Positions 1 to 7,944 of a DNA stretch of 64,000 nt are shown piece by piece. The stretch lies in the NCBI RefSeq assembly GCF_014641555.1, contig NZ_BMHY01000005.1, positions 126,011-190,010 of the forward strand, in the 5' to 3' direction. Numbering within the stretch: the stretch's first letter is position 1; each line of letters starts with the position of its first letter. This DNA is from Paenibacillus radicis (ex Gao et al. 2016) (lineage in GTDB: Bacteria > Bacillota > Bacilli > Paenibacillales > Paenibacillaceae). The position numbers and the translations under genes were made by a program. The notes beneath the pieces are model-generated. The model was not told the DNA's origin and searched no databases. It was given only the letters and a program-made list of their open reading frames with translations.

Positions 1-1
1 C

Positions 2-247
2 ATCATCAACAGCATGAAGCTGGTTAAAAACGGATGTGCGATATACGATCAAGATCGTAAGGAAATTGTATTCTATTACGAGCCGTCCACGGATATGAAG
101 CCTGTCGACATGCGAAAAGGGATAGCCGAATTTCTGCCCAAGTACATGATTCCGAACAAGTATGTATCTCTGCAGGAACTGCCGCGGAATACAAACGGAA
201 AAATCGATCGTCTCCAACTAAAGCAGCGGCTGAACGATAGCGTTTGA
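2..247 (+). CDS. AMP-dependent acyl/aminoacyl ligase, C-terminal end (partial)
   Basis: Only the last 81 codons are in the window and the reading frame is open to its left edge. The segment is the C-terminal subdomain of an ANL-superfamily enzyme (acyl-CoA synthetase, NRPS adenylation domain or D-Ala ligase type). Near its end lies the N-G-K-I-D-R motif, whose lysine is the catalytic A10 lysine of the family. Such enzymes activate a carboxylate as acyl-AMP and load it on CoA or a carrier-protein thiol. Its stop codon lies 29 bases before the next start, and two carrier proteins follow in the same direction. I infer that it loads the acyl or amino-acyl unit used by this cluster. The substrate cannot be read from this fragment. 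Confidence 0.85.
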   Translation: MINSMKLVKNGCAIYDQDRKEIVFYYEPSTDMKPVDMRKGIAEFLPKYMIPNKYVSLQELPRNTNGKIDRLQLKQRLNDSV

Positions 248-276
248 CTAACCTTGTGAAGGAAGGAGGAGGGGAG

Positions 277-1128
277 ATGGAATTAGAAGAACGAGGACAG
301 GCAGAGAGATTGTTTGCTTTTATTCGTGCTATCAAATCCAACAAGATGCGGACCAATGCTATGTTTACCAAGAAACAGCTTGAAGAACTCGAGCATGCGA
401 GCGGTGCGAGCATAGTAATCGGGCAGGATTCGGCCGTTGTGCTTCTTCCGGACTCCGACTTGTTGAGGGTCTATTACTACGCTCGCGACGAACAGGCCCT
501 GCAGGAGCTTGCTAAGCTAATCCCTTCCACAAATTTGAAGGTTGTTTGTGATATTGTGGCGAAGGAGCCTCAAGGGCTAAGCCTAAGCGAGGAATTGAGT
601 CAATACGGTTTCTTTTGTTATGCGAAGTTTATCCGGATGACTTGCAAAGCGATTCATCGAGATCCCGATATAAACATTTCGGACGTGGAATTTGCGCGGG
701 TCACGGATGCCGAGGAAATACTTGAACTGTTGCATCACGAGTTCGATTCCGTAACTGCACATTTCCCTTCTTTGGCGAAAGTACGTAAAATGATTGAAGA
801 CGGAGAAGTTGTTGTTATTCGCCGGGACGGACGCATTGCCGGGCTTACCTCTTTCGATTCCAACAACAAAAAAGTGGCTTGTTTAGGTTATGTGGTCGTA
901 CGCGGCGAATACCGGAAGCAGCATTTAGGACATAAGATGTGGCAGTACAAAATTCAAAACAGCCCCCATAATGAACAGTTCTACTTATGGGTGAATGCAA
1001 GGTGCCGTGGCCCGATTGCTTATCATGAGCGGAATGGATTCATTCAAGACGGCGCCGTAGATTATATTATGCTGAGGAGTGACAATGATGGATATGATCA
1101 TGAACATATTACAGGAGATTCGGCCTGA
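277..1128 (+). CDS. GNAT-family acyltransferase with N-terminal extension
   Basis: A 283-residue protein. I chose ATG 277 because GGAGGAGGGG lies directly upstream; a TTG at 244 is in frame but has no ribosome binding site of its own. The C-terminal half (about residues 130-280) has the GNAT pattern: a valine-rich beta strand (GYVVV), a degenerate acyl-CoA loop (R-K-Q-H-L-G-H), and a late N-x-x-C..AYHERNGF strand-helix typical of acetyltransferases. The first 120 residues are not recognised. Its stop overlaps the start of the carrier-protein gene, so the two are probably translationally coupled. I infer that it transfers the acyl group made in this cluster to an amine, perhaps an amino sugar. 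The acceptor is unknown. Confidence 0.75.
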   Translation: MELEERGQAERLFAFIRAIKSNKMRTNAMFTKKQLEELEHASGASIVIGQDSAVVLLPDSDLLRVYYYARDEQALQELAKLIPSTNLKVVCDIVAKEPQGLSLSEELSQYGFFCYAKFIRMTCKAIHRDPDINISDVEFARVTDAEEILELLHHEFDSVTAHFPSLAKVRKMIEDGEVVVIRRDGRIAGLTSFDSNNKKVACLGYVVVRGEYRKQHLGHKMWQYKIQNSPHNEQFYLWVNARCRGPIAYHERNGFIQDGAVDYIMLRSDNDGYDHEHITGDSA

Positions 1129-1324
1129 ATGCGATTTTGCTTCGAGTAATGATTTTATGAACGACGGTTTGCTGGATTCGTTCGATATGGTATCGCTTGT
1201 GACGGAGCTTGAAGAGAAGTACTCTATTTTAATCGATCCGCTTGATATGGTTCCTGAATACTTTTCGAGTGTTTCGGCCATTGCTTCACTGGTTAGAAAA
1301 AGTGGCGCCGACGTCCAAAATTAA
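1085..1324 (+). CDS. Acyl carrier protein
   Basis: A small acidic protein of 79 residues with the 4'-phosphopantetheine site D-S-F-D-M-V near its middle. The serine of this D-S motif is the attachment residue in the ACP family. ATG 1085 (or 1088) is preferred over GTG 1079 because AGGAG ends five bases before 1085. The gene starts inside the end of the upstream acyltransferase gene. It is one of two carrier proteins in the cluster, the other being at 4950-5168. Each sits beside a ketoacyl synthase III, suggesting two loading or elongation steps. The L-L-D-S-F pattern resembles stand-alone carriers of DltC type more than the housekeeping AcpP. Confidence 0.88.
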   Translation: MMDMIMNILQEIRPECDFASSNDFMNDGLLDSFDMVSLVTELEEKYSILIDPLDMVPEYFSSVSAIASLVRKSGADVQN

Positions 1325-1351
1325 TAATTCGAATGAAAGCGAGCCGAGCAT

Positions 1352-2422
1352 ATGAAATTGGAATTTCACAACAAGAAAATATCCGGAATCATGTGTGTAC
1401 TGCCGGAGTCGGAAGTCTTTTTTGACGATGAAATTAGCAATTATACCTTCCCTGAGGCTCAAACCAAACGTTTGAAATCGGTAATGGGCTTCGAAAAGCA
1501 TCGAGTCGTCAAGGAAGATACCGCTTCATCCGATCTTTGCATCTACGGCATGGAGCAGCTGCTGCAAACGAAAAAGATCGATAAACAAGATGTTTGCGGC
1601 ATAATCGTTGTTACCATTACGCCGGATCATTTCGTTCCTCATGTAAGCAACAGGATTCAAAGTCACTTTGGTCTCTCCGAGGACGTACTATGTCTGGATA
1701 TTCTGCAAGGCTGTAATGGATTTCTTGTCGGATTAATGCAGGCTTTCATGCTGCTCGACTATAATCCGGGTAAGAAAGTGCTAGTCTTTAATACGGATAC
1801 GCTGAGCAAGAAGGTCTCCAAGCAGGATCGTAACAGCTACCCGTTAATCGGCGACTGTGCCACCATTACGGTTGTCGAGCAGGATGAAGCAGCAAAACCG
1901 ATCTATTGCAAAATTCAAATGGACGGGACGCAGGGAGACGCATTGATTATTCCAGCAGGCGGATCGCGCATGCCTTGCAGTACGGAAACGGCCCGAATGA
2001 AGGACAGCGGGGACGGAAATGTACGGAGTCTAGATAATTTAGTGATGGACGGCACAGCCGTTTTCCAGTTCGTGATGACGAAGGTACCTCCTCTGATTGC
2101 CGATACAATTGAATTTGCCGGCATTACACAAGAGGAGATCGATTGGTATATCTTCCACCAGCCCAATATGTTTATGCTGAAGAAGCTGGCTGATAAAATT
2201 GGGGCGCCAAGGGATAAGATGTTTATGAATATCGTGCAAAACTTTGGCAATCCGAGCGGGGCCTCTATCCCCCTCGCAGCAGCATTCAATCTGGGTGATC
2301 GGCTGACTCAGGAGGATCTTAAATGCTGCCTTAGTGCCTTTGGGAGCGGATTGAGTTATGGTGCTATGATCATGGATCTGGGAAGGCTTGATTTCTGTGA
2401 AATTTGTATATCGAATTTCTGA
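1352..2422 (+). CDS. 3-oxoacyl-ACP synthase III (KAS III-like), first copy
   Basis: A 356-residue thiolase-fold condensing enzyme. The Cys-His-Asn triad of the FabH family is visible: Cys121 in L-Q-G-C-N-G-F, His269 in Y-I-F-H-Q-P-N and Asn300 in N-F-G-N-P-S-G-A-S-I-P. The family condenses acyl-CoA with malonyl-ACP, or transfers acyl groups. The enzyme sits between a carrier protein and a metallo-hydrolase and is one of two KAS III proteins 2.5 kb apart. Their sequences clearly differ, so they are not a recent tandem duplication and probably handle different acyl units. A housekeeping FabH role is unlikely because fabD, fabG and fabF are not next to it. Confidence 0.88.
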   Translation: MKLEFHNKKISGIMCVLPESEVFFDDEISNYTFPEAQTKRLKSVMGFEKHRVVKEDTASSDLCIYGMEQLLQTKKIDKQDVCGIIVVTITPDHFVPHVSNRIQSHFGLSEDVLCLDILQGCNGFLVGLMQAFMLLDYNPGKKVLVFNTDTLSKKVSKQDRNSYPLIGDCATITVVEQDEAAKPIYCKIQMDGTQGDALIIPAGGSRMPCSTETARMKDSGDGNVRSLDNLVMDGTAVFQFVMTKVPPLIADTIEFAGITQEEIDWYIFHQPNMFMLKKLADKIGAPRDKMFMNIVQNFGNPSGASIPLAAAFNLGDRLTQEDLKCCLSAFGSGLSYGAMIMDLGRLDFCEICISNF

Positions 2423-3080
2423 TTCTTTCATTTATAGCTCCAGCTTTGAGCCAATTGACTCACGCATGTATGTGATTCATCGAAAAAATGAGGCATTGAT
2501 TATTGATCCAATTATCGAAGATTCTCTTGATGATTTTTTGGAGCGAAATTCGATCAACCGGGCACAAGTTCTGCTTACGCATGAGCACTACGACCATATT
2601 TCCGGGGTGAACCGACTGCGCGAGCTTACCGATTGCAAGGTGCTTTGCTCAGCATCCTGCGGGGAAAGAATTCTCGATCCGCGGAAAAACTTATCCCAAT
2701 ACTTCACGGCGCTATTTGGTCTACAGAACGAAGATGTCCGTCTCAAAGTCAAGGAAATGGATGTGCAGCCCTTCCGCTGTGAGGCAGATCAAACCTTTAC
2801 AGGAATTCTGGAATTGAATTGGCTCGACCACCGCGTTTCTATTCAGGAAACGCCCGGTCATTCCGTTGGCAGTGTATGCATCCTGATTGATAATCAAATT
2901 GTTTTTACGGGAGATAGCTTGACCAACGGAGCCCCTGTTGTGACACGTTTACCAGGCGGAAACCGTCAGGTGTATCGCTCGGTGACACTGCCTTATTTAC
3001 AGGGATTGCCTCAGGATATAATGGCGTTTCCGGGCCATGGCGATATCGAAGTGCTAGGTAATCTGCTAAAGAGGAGTTAA
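2397..3080 (+). CDS. Metallo-beta-lactamase-fold hydrolase (thioesterase/glyoxalase II-like)
   Basis: A 227-residue MBL-fold protein. The zinc motif H-E-H-Y-D-H lies near residue 62, followed by T-P-G-H-S-V-G, F-T-G-D-S and a terminal P-G-H-G-D, so all ligands of a dinuclear hydrolase are present. I prefer GTG 2397: GGAAGG lies ten bases upstream, whereas TTG 2388 is only one base from it. The gene overlaps the end of the KAS III gene by 26 bases. Members of this fold hydrolyse thioesters such as S-lactoylglutathione or acyl-ACP. In this cluster an editing or off-loading thioesterase is a reasonable inference, but substrate specificity cannot be read from the sequence. Confidence 0.8.
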   Translation: MKFVYRISDSFIYSSSFEPIDSRMYVIHRKNEALIIDPIIEDSLDDFLERNSINRAQVLLTHEHYDHISGVNRLRELTDCKVLCSASCGERILDPRKNLSQYFTALFGLQNEDVRLKVKEMDVQPFRCEADQTFTGILELNWLDHRVSIQETPGHSVGSVCILIDNQIVFTGDSLTNGAPVVTRLPGGNRQVYRSVTLPYLQGLPQDIMAFPGHGDIEVLGNLLKRS

Positions 3081-3083
3081 TTC

Positions 3084-3815
3084 ATGCTCTTACAAAATAA
3101 GATTTGTTTTATTACCGGCGCAGGAAAAGGAATTGGACGTGCCACGTTGGAAAGATTCGTAGAAGAGGGCGCCCAGCTCATCTATGCGAACGATATCGAA
3201 GAAAGTTCTCTCGACTCGTATTGTTCCGAACACGTGCAGGTCGTACCCTTATATTTTGACGTTTCCGATACGGCTCAGGTCAAGCAAGCCTTTTTAAAAA
3301 TCAAGAAGGAATCAGGGCGGCTGGATGTATTGGTCAATAATGCGGGTATGATGCAGGATGCGCTCATCGGAACGATCAGCCGCTCGTTGATGGAACGACT
3401 TTTCGCGGTCAATGTCTTCGGAACGATGGAGCTGCTTCAATTGGCTAGCAAGCTTATGATGACTCAAAAGAGCGGCAGCATCATCAATTTGTCCTCCGTT
3501 GTAGGAATCACGGGAAATCCCGGTCAACTCGTTTATTCCGCTACGAAGGGTGCAATCATATCCTTGACAAAAACAGCGGCCAAGGAGCTTGCACCAAAAG
3601 GCATTCGCGTAAACGCCATTGCGCCAGGCATGATCGATACGGATATGATGCGTTCGATTGGAGAGAAGCATCTTCAGACCCATCTCGATCATATTCCGCT
3701 CGGCAGGCTGGGCGAGCCCAGAGAAATCGCGGACGCATGTGTGTTCTTGGCCAGCAATATGTCCAGTTATATCACGGGACATATTGTTTCGGTAGATGCC
3801 AGCGTTTTGGTGTAA
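3084..3815 (+). CDS. SDR-family 3-oxoacyl-ACP reductase (FabG-like)
   Basis: A 243-residue classical short-chain dehydrogenase. The cofactor motif T-G-A-G-K-G-I-G is at residues 11-18, N-N-A-G at 85-88, and the catalytic residues are Asn110, Ser138, Tyr151 and Lys155 (Y-S-A-T-K). The C-terminal I-A-P-G-M-I-D-T-D segment is typical of FabG. AGGAG precedes ATG 3084. The gene follows the hydrolase by three bases. Next to two ketoacyl synthases and two carrier proteins, its likely job is NAD(P)H reduction of a 3-ketoacyl-ACP to a 3-hydroxyacyl-ACP. No dehydratase or enoyl reductase gene is visible nearby, so the product may stay at the 3-hydroxyacyl stage. Confidence 0.88.
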   Translation: MLLQNKICFITGAGKGIGRATLERFVEEGAQLIYANDIEESSLDSYCSEHVQVVPLYFDVSDTAQVKQAFLKIKKESGRLDVLVNNAGMMQDALIGTISRSLMERLFAVNVFGTMELLQLASKLMMTQKSGSIINLSSVVGITGNPGQLVYSATKGAIISLTKTAAKELAPKGIRVNAIAPGMIDTDMMRSIGEKHLQTHLDHIPLGRLGEPREIADACVFLASNMSSYITGHIVSVDASVLV

Positions 3816-3840
3816 CAATAAAGTGGAAGGAGGATGAATC

Positions 3841-4920
3841 ATGCTTATCAGTAAGTTCAACAACTTGCAGATTGCTGGCATCGCATGCGCAGCCCCGACG
3901 CAGGAGATTACTGCAGAAGAATTATCCGAGAAGTTCGGCAAAGAAATCGTGGAGAAAACAATCAAAATGGTAGGCGTTCAACGTTCCCGCCAATCCGTCA
4001 AGAAGCAGCTGTCTTCCGACTTGGGCTATGTGGCCGCAAAAGCAATACTCGATACGAAGCAAATCGATCTCTCCAGTATCGGGGTGCTGCTATACGTAAC
4101 GCAGACGCCGGATTACAGAGCTCCAGCCACCGCTACAATTTTACATAAACGTCTGGGGCTATCCATCGACTGCGTGGCCATGGATATTAATTTGGGCTGC
4201 TCAGGTTTTGTCTATGGTGTACATACGGCATGTTCGCTCTTAAATAGCTTAAATAGCGAGCGTGCATTATGCATTGTGGGCGATACGTCGAGTAAGCTTG
4301 GATCGCAAGAAGACCGCGTATCTTCCTTGTTGTTCGGGGATGGAACGGCAGCTGTTCTGATCGAGAAGTCCGAACAGGCCAGCCCTATCGAAATATCTCT
4401 GCGCTCTGACGGAAGCCGGTATGATTCAATTTTGATACCGAACGGTGCTTTTCGGGCTATGACGCTGACTTCGGAAGAATTGGCTCTTGGTCACAGAGGA
4501 TATCCTTACCCAATTATGAAAGGTACGGATGTATTTAACTTTAGCATCACCGATGTTCCCAAGCATATGCATGAATTTTTGCTTAACGTGGATAAATCGA
4601 TTGTGGATTACGATTGCCTTGCCCTGCACCAGGCCAATCTCTTCATGCTCAAGCAAATTGCCAAACGGATACAGGCAAGCCCCGCACAGCTTCTGATAAG
4701 CATCGATCGTTATGGTAATACGAGCGGGGCTTCGATTCCCTTATCCCTTGTTGATCGTTATGGGAACGATAATCACGGTGAGATCCGAGCGCTGATGAGT
4801 GGATTCGGAGTGGGGTTATCGTGGGGAGTGATTAGCGCAAACTTGTTGGCTGAAAATATACTGCCCATGATTTATACGGATGAATTCTATGACGACCCCG
4901 CCTTGTCTATAGAGGAATAG
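3841..4920 (+). CDS. 3-oxoacyl-ACP synthase III (KAS III-like), second copy
   Basis: A 359-residue FabH-family enzyme with an intact triad: Cys120 in N-L-G-C-S-G-F, His263 in A-L-H-Q-A-N and Asn293 in Y-G-N-T-S-G-A-S-I-P. The start at 3841 has GGAAGGAGG just upstream. This copy is closer to canonical FabH in its motifs (G-C-S-G-F, L-F-G-D-G-T-A) than the one at 1352-2422. Directly downstream is the second carrier protein, so KAS III plus ACP is repeated as a unit in this cluster. It may perform the malonyl condensation while the first copy acts as a transferase, but that split is my inference. Confidence 0.88.
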   Translation: MLISKFNNLQIAGIACAAPTQEITAEELSEKFGKEIVEKTIKMVGVQRSRQSVKKQLSSDLGYVAAKAILDTKQIDLSSIGVLLYVTQTPDYRAPATATILHKRLGLSIDCVAMDINLGCSGFVYGVHTACSLLNSLNSERALCIVGDTSSKLGSQEDRVSSLLFGDGTAAVLIEKSEQASPIEISLRSDGSRYDSILIPNGAFRAMTLTSEELALGHRGYPYPIMKGTDVFNFSITDVPKHMHEFLLNVDKSIVDYDCLALHQANLFMLKQIAKRIQASPAQLLISIDRYGNTSGASIPLSLVDRYGNDNHGEIRALMSGFGVGLSWGVISANLLAENILPMIYTDEFYDDPALSIEE

Positions 4921-4949
4921 CATACAAACTATTTGTGGAGGGATATAAG

Positions 4950-5168
4950 ATGGAAATCAGCAGAAAAATGGAATTGCTAGCAGAAGTTCTTGAAGTGGAA
5001 GCAGGAGAAATCAGTGTTGATACGGTATTGGACGAGATCGATAGCTGGGATTCCATGGCCAAATTATCGTTGATTGTGATGATGGAAGAGGAATGTAGCA
5101 AGCCTCTTGCGGGTGAAACGATTCGCTCATTCAAAACAGTTCAAAATATTCTGGATTATATGGGTTAA
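4950..5168 (+). CDS. Acyl carrier protein, second copy
   Basis: A 72-residue carrier protein with the phosphopantetheine site D-S-W-D-S-M-A, in which the second serine is the expected attachment residue. ATG 4950 has GGAGGG seven bases upstream and is preferred over GTG 4935, which lies at the ribosome binding site itself. It differs clearly from the ACP at 1085-1324 (D-S-F-D type), so the cluster carries two distinct carriers. It follows the second KAS III by 29 bases and precedes the GNAT-like gene by six bases. Probable role: holding the growing or finished acyl chain for condensation, reduction and transfer. Confidence 0.85.
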   Translation: MEISRKMELLAEVLEVEAGEISVDTVLDEIDSWDSMAKLSLIVMMEEECSKPLAGETIRSFKTVQNILDYMG

Positions 5169-5174
5169 GCCTGT

Positions 5175-6248
5175 ATGAAACAAACGCCATTCAATAAATA
5201 TTTGCCCTATTTCAAAGATCGGTATACCTTTGAGCTTTGTCAGGTCGATCACATTGATGCTGTCGTTGCATTTATCGATACCTATTGGAAGAAGGATCAC
5301 ATTTTTGTAAGATCTCCTGAACTTTTATCATGGCAGCACTATGATCGAGAGAAAAATCGCTACAATTTCGTGATTGCCAAACATAAAGAAACCGGGGAAA
5401 TCCATGCTATGGTCGGGGTTACGCTGACCAGCCATTTTGATCCCGAAATCGAGGAATCGGTCAGATGGGGCAGCATGTGGAAGATTCGTCCTGACATTGA
5501 CGAGCCTGGACTTGGCTTGATGGTCGAATGGATGAAGAATGAAGTGGGACGTGCATGCGCTGAAGTCGGATTCGGCGAATCCAAGATCGCGATCGGATTA
5601 GCCAAAAAATTAAAAGCAGTGACGGGCATTGCTGATCATTACGTGATCATTAATCCCATGAAAACCACCTTCAGTATCGCTTCAATTGGAGATCATACCG
5701 TCTTCTACTCCAGTCAAGCGGCGCCATCGAATAAGGTTCTTTCGAGTCTTTCACTGGAAGAATATCGACAGCTGGAAGGTCCTGTTATCCGGACGATTCC
5801 TTCTTACAAATCCAAGCTATATTATGAAAATAGATACCATCACCATCCTGTTTATACGTATCAAGCAACCAGGATTTGTAATACGGTGTCCGATGTCGTA
5901 GGCATCCTATTTTGGAGAAAATGTACACAAGAATCCGCTACGTGCATTCGGATTGTAGATTATTTCGGTTTAGCGGATGCATTATGCGGCTGTCTGGAAG
6001 GCTTCCTAGAATTGCTTGCGGAGCAGGATGCTGAATACATTGATTTTATTCATGTGGGTATGCCTGGGGAAGTTTTGGAGGCAGGTGGATTCATTAATAG
6101 AAGAGATTATCCGTCTATGATCATTCCTAATTTCTTTGAACCTTTCGTGCAGAGAAATATCGATGTTACATACAGTTACGAAAGCACGGATCCGAAATAC
6201 GTTCCTTTAATATTTAAAGGGGATTCCGATCAGGATCGGCCGAGCTGA
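5175..6248 (+). CDS. GNAT-fold-like protein of surface-glycan cluster type
   Basis: A 357-residue soluble protein. About residues 15-110 read like the opening of GNAT-like proteins found in polysaccharide loci: D-A-V-V-A-F-I-D, then K-K-D-H-I-F, then W-Q-H-Y-D followed by a beta strand N-F-V-I-A and a G-E-I-H-A strand. A second, poorly conserved GNAT-like half may lie in residues 215-330. I do not recognise a specific family and no catalytic residue can be named. It is the last gene of the plus-strand acyl cluster and follows the carrier protein by six bases, so acyl transfer from that ACP to a sugar or peptide is a plausible but unproven role. Confidence 0.5.
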   Translation: MKQTPFNKYLPYFKDRYTFELCQVDHIDAVVAFIDTYWKKDHIFVRSPELLSWQHYDREKNRYNFVIAKHKETGEIHAMVGVTLTSHFDPEIEESVRWGSMWKIRPDIDEPGLGLMVEWMKNEVGRACAEVGFGESKIAIGLAKKLKAVTGIADHYVIINPMKTTFSIASIGDHTVFYSSQAAPSNKVLSSLSLEEYRQLEGPVIRTIPSYKSKLYYENRYHHHPVYTYQATRICNTVSDVVGILFWRKCTQESATCIRIVDYFGLADALCGCLEGFLELLAEQDAEYIDFIHVGMPGEVLEAGGFINRRDYPSMIIPNFFEPFVQRNIDVTYSYESTDPKYVPLIFKGDSDQDRPS

Positions 6249-6287
6249 TAGGCCTCTTCTATGCAGCGATGATCAAAAAATAATGCG

Positions 6288-6326
6288 AATAGGCTGGTGG
6301 CGGTATATAACCGACGCTAGCCTATT
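6288..6326. terminator. Hairpin between convergent genes
   Basis: AATAGGCT at 6288-6295 pairs with AGCCTATT at 6319-6326, and an inner CGGT/ACCG pair extends the stem. It lies between the convergent ends of the acyl cluster (stop 6248) and the deacetylase (stop 6333). There is no clear T-tract on either side, so it is a probable but not canonical bidirectional terminator. Confidence 0.5.
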
Positions 6327-6332
6327 GATTAT

Positions 6333-7286
6333 TCATTGGTGGCTAAGGACATTAGGGTTCCAACGTTCCATCTGTTTTAGAATATTGGCATGATCCTCCC
6401 GTGGGAATTCATACATGGAATTTAAGCAGTTGTTCATATTAGATCGAAAACCTAATCTAATATTTAAATCTTCTAAAATGCGAATCGTATCTTCGTTGTA
6501 CGAATTGCAAGGGTGGGATACGGAAACGGGCTTTGTTCCCAAGATTTCATAAAGAATATCGAAGTTTTCTTTGTATTCATTCTTTTGTTCTTCTTTGTTT
6601 AATGCCTCGGTTAAAGTCGGATGCGTATGGGTATGCAATCCGATCATATGCCCTCTGTTATGCAGTGTCCGCACGTCATCTTTGTTCATCCATAATAAGC
6701 CCATCAATGATTTGGGATTCAATTTATAATCTATCAACATTCGCTCCATCAACAAATTATACCCGAGAGGCTTCAAAACATGATCTCGTAAATAGCGGAA
6801 CGTTCGATCGTTGTCGGTATAAAAGGAATAATCGCTGAGATATGTCGAAGGAATGAAACCGTTTAGTGCTTCTGTTATTTGGGAACTATATTCGGATTGT
6901 TTAATATAGTTAAAGAAAGAATCATAGAAGTGGTCTATATTCTCAAAACACTTGAATCTGAAGTACCTAAACACCTCGATTCGCTCAAGAACTCCTTGAA
7001 ACGGAGAAGTATATACGAACCAAAAAGCTTTAATATTAAACCGTTCCAGGACAGGGAACGCGATGTCGAACTGGCATTTTAGATTATCGTCAAATGTAAT
7101 ACAAATCTCATTATCGTGTAATTTATGATTTAGAGCTTTGTCGTACCATTCGTCTGCTGATAAAATAACTTTATCCCTTTGCAGGAAATATATCATTTGT
7201 TCTAATTTCTCTGCAGATATTGAACCTTGTCCTTTAATATGTATATCATCATGAAAATGGTGGAACATAATTCCATGAGGTTTCAT
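6333..7286 (-). CDS. Polysaccharide deacetylase (NodB-homology) family protein
   Basis: A 317-residue protein with NodB-homology motifs: motif 1 I-T-F-D-D-N (Asp66/Asp67) and motif 2 G-L-H-T-H-T-H-P-T, the metal-binding histidines. Family members remove N-acetyl groups from chitin-like glycans, peptidoglycan or glycan precursors. There is no signal peptide, so a cytoplasmic substrate such as an acetylated amino sugar or sugar nucleotide is likelier than the wall. AGGAT precedes ATG 7286 on the minus strand. The gene faces the acyl-carrier cluster. If that cluster N-acylates an amino sugar, a deacetylase that frees the amine first would fit, but the pairing is inferred from position only. Confidence 0.75.
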   Translation of the reverse strand: MKPHGIMFHHFHDDIHIKGQGSISAEKLEQMIYFLQRDKVILSADEWYDKALNHKLHDNEICITFDDNLKCQFDIAFPVLERFNIKAFWFVYTSPFQGVLERIEVFRYFRFKCFENIDHFYDSFFNYIKQSEYSSQITEALNGFIPSTYLSDYSFYTDNDRTFRYLRDHVLKPLGYNLLMERMLIDYKLNPKSLMGLLWMNKDDVRTLHNRGHMIGLHTHTHPTLTEALNKEEQKNEYKENFDILYEILGTKPVSVSHPCNSYNEDTIRILEDLNIRLGFRSNMNNCLNSMYEFPREDHANILKQMERWNPNVLSHQ

Positions 7287-7722
7287 TTAGAATCATCCTT
7301 TGGTTTTAATAGAAATATTTATTTAACAGACTTACTAAAAATATAAATCCAGTATAAATAGTCGAATAATACAATAATTAGATTAGATTTAATAAGACTA
7401 TCACTAGTACATAACTTATATATATATCGGTAAAAGAACAACATTCATAGAGAGGGAAAGAAGATTTATACGAAGAAATGTGATGTAATAACACTCTAAG
7501 TAACAAGAGGACAACTATAATAATAACAGTTTCTAAGTCAAAATGCGGCTTGGCAGACCTCTTGAGCGAGAGGCGCACAGAGACAGCTATAGTGAACATT
7601 ACTGGGTGGAAGCCTTCGATTCCTACATGTCAGGCACCGAACATTCTATTATCGATCCCCGTAGAACGTAGGCAATTGCAGCAGAAATAAAGCCTATCCG
7701 GGTAAAAGGTCAAGATGAAAGT
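7287..7722. other. AT-rich stretch without a convincing gene
   Basis: 436 bases between the deacetylase start and the terminator of the peptide operon. The left half is strongly AT-rich and should contain the minus-strand promoter of the deacetylase. The right half (7543-7671) has a 42-codon plus-strand open frame that reads like a protein fragment but has no ribosome binding site. I see no RNA gene or repeat here. Confidence 0.5.
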
Positions 7723-7800
7723 AAAAAAACGGATATCCCAAGGGGACAATGTCATTAAGTTAAGGCTTAATGACATTGCCCAAAAGGATACCCGTTTTTT
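7723..7800 (-). terminator. Long two-part terminator of the peptide operon
   Basis: A nested hairpin. An inner 13-bp stem (AATGTCATTAAG pairing with CTTAATGACATT) sits inside an outer stem in which AACGGGTATCC faces GGATATCCGTT with one wobble. A T-tract follows on the minus strand, and an equivalent T-tract on the plus strand makes it potentially bidirectional. It lies 14 bases past the stop of the last small peptide gene, so it defines the 3' end of the operon and supports both small genes being transcribed from the minus strand. Confidence 0.85.
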
Positions 7801-7813
7801 CGGAATACTTATA

Positions 7814-7909
7814 TTAACAGCAACCTACTTGGTACCAGTACACGCCATTATCGTCTGATCTAAAGTATGCTCTTGATGCTGGGCACGCTCCAAAAGAACA
7901 TTTAAACAT
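7814..7909 (-). CDS. 31-residue four-cysteine peptide, second of a tandem pair
   Basis: A 32-codon gene (31 residues plus TAA) read on the minus strand from ATG at 7909-7907, with AAGAGGTG upstream. Key residues: M1-F-K-C4-S-F-G-A-C9-P, then S12-R-A, S18-D-D, and the C-terminus Y24-W-Y-Q-V-G-C30-C31. It matches the upstream sister peptide at 22 of 31 positions, including all four cysteines and the whole last eight residues. There is no leader with a double-glycine site and no Sec signal, so it looks leaderless. It is the last gene of the MauE-redoxin-ABC exporter operon, just before the terminator. Likely a secreted, disulfide-bonded peptide such as a bacteriocin or signal. I know of no matching family. 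Confidence 0.82.
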   Translation of the reverse strand: MFKCSFGACPASRAYFRSDDNGVYWYQVGCC

Positions 7910-7944
7910 ATGCTTCACCTCTTTTTATAAAGTCGATGAATCCA

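Noticed and set aside
3312..3965. Long minus-strand frames opposite the ketoreductase and elsewhere, such as 51552-52712 and 36305-37246.
   Set aside because: They lie wholly opposite genes with clear families, motifs and ribosome binding sites and show no protein family pattern of their own.
7378..7599. A 73-codon minus-strand frame with a hydrophobic middle.
   Set aside because: It sits in AT-rich sequence where chance frames are common, lacks a ribosome binding site, and is not coupled to either neighbour.
7543..7671. A 42-codon plus-strand frame that reads like part of a soluble protein.
   Set aside because: No ribosome binding site, stop codons just upstream, and no recognisable family. 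It may be a gene fragment, but evidence is too thin for an annotation.
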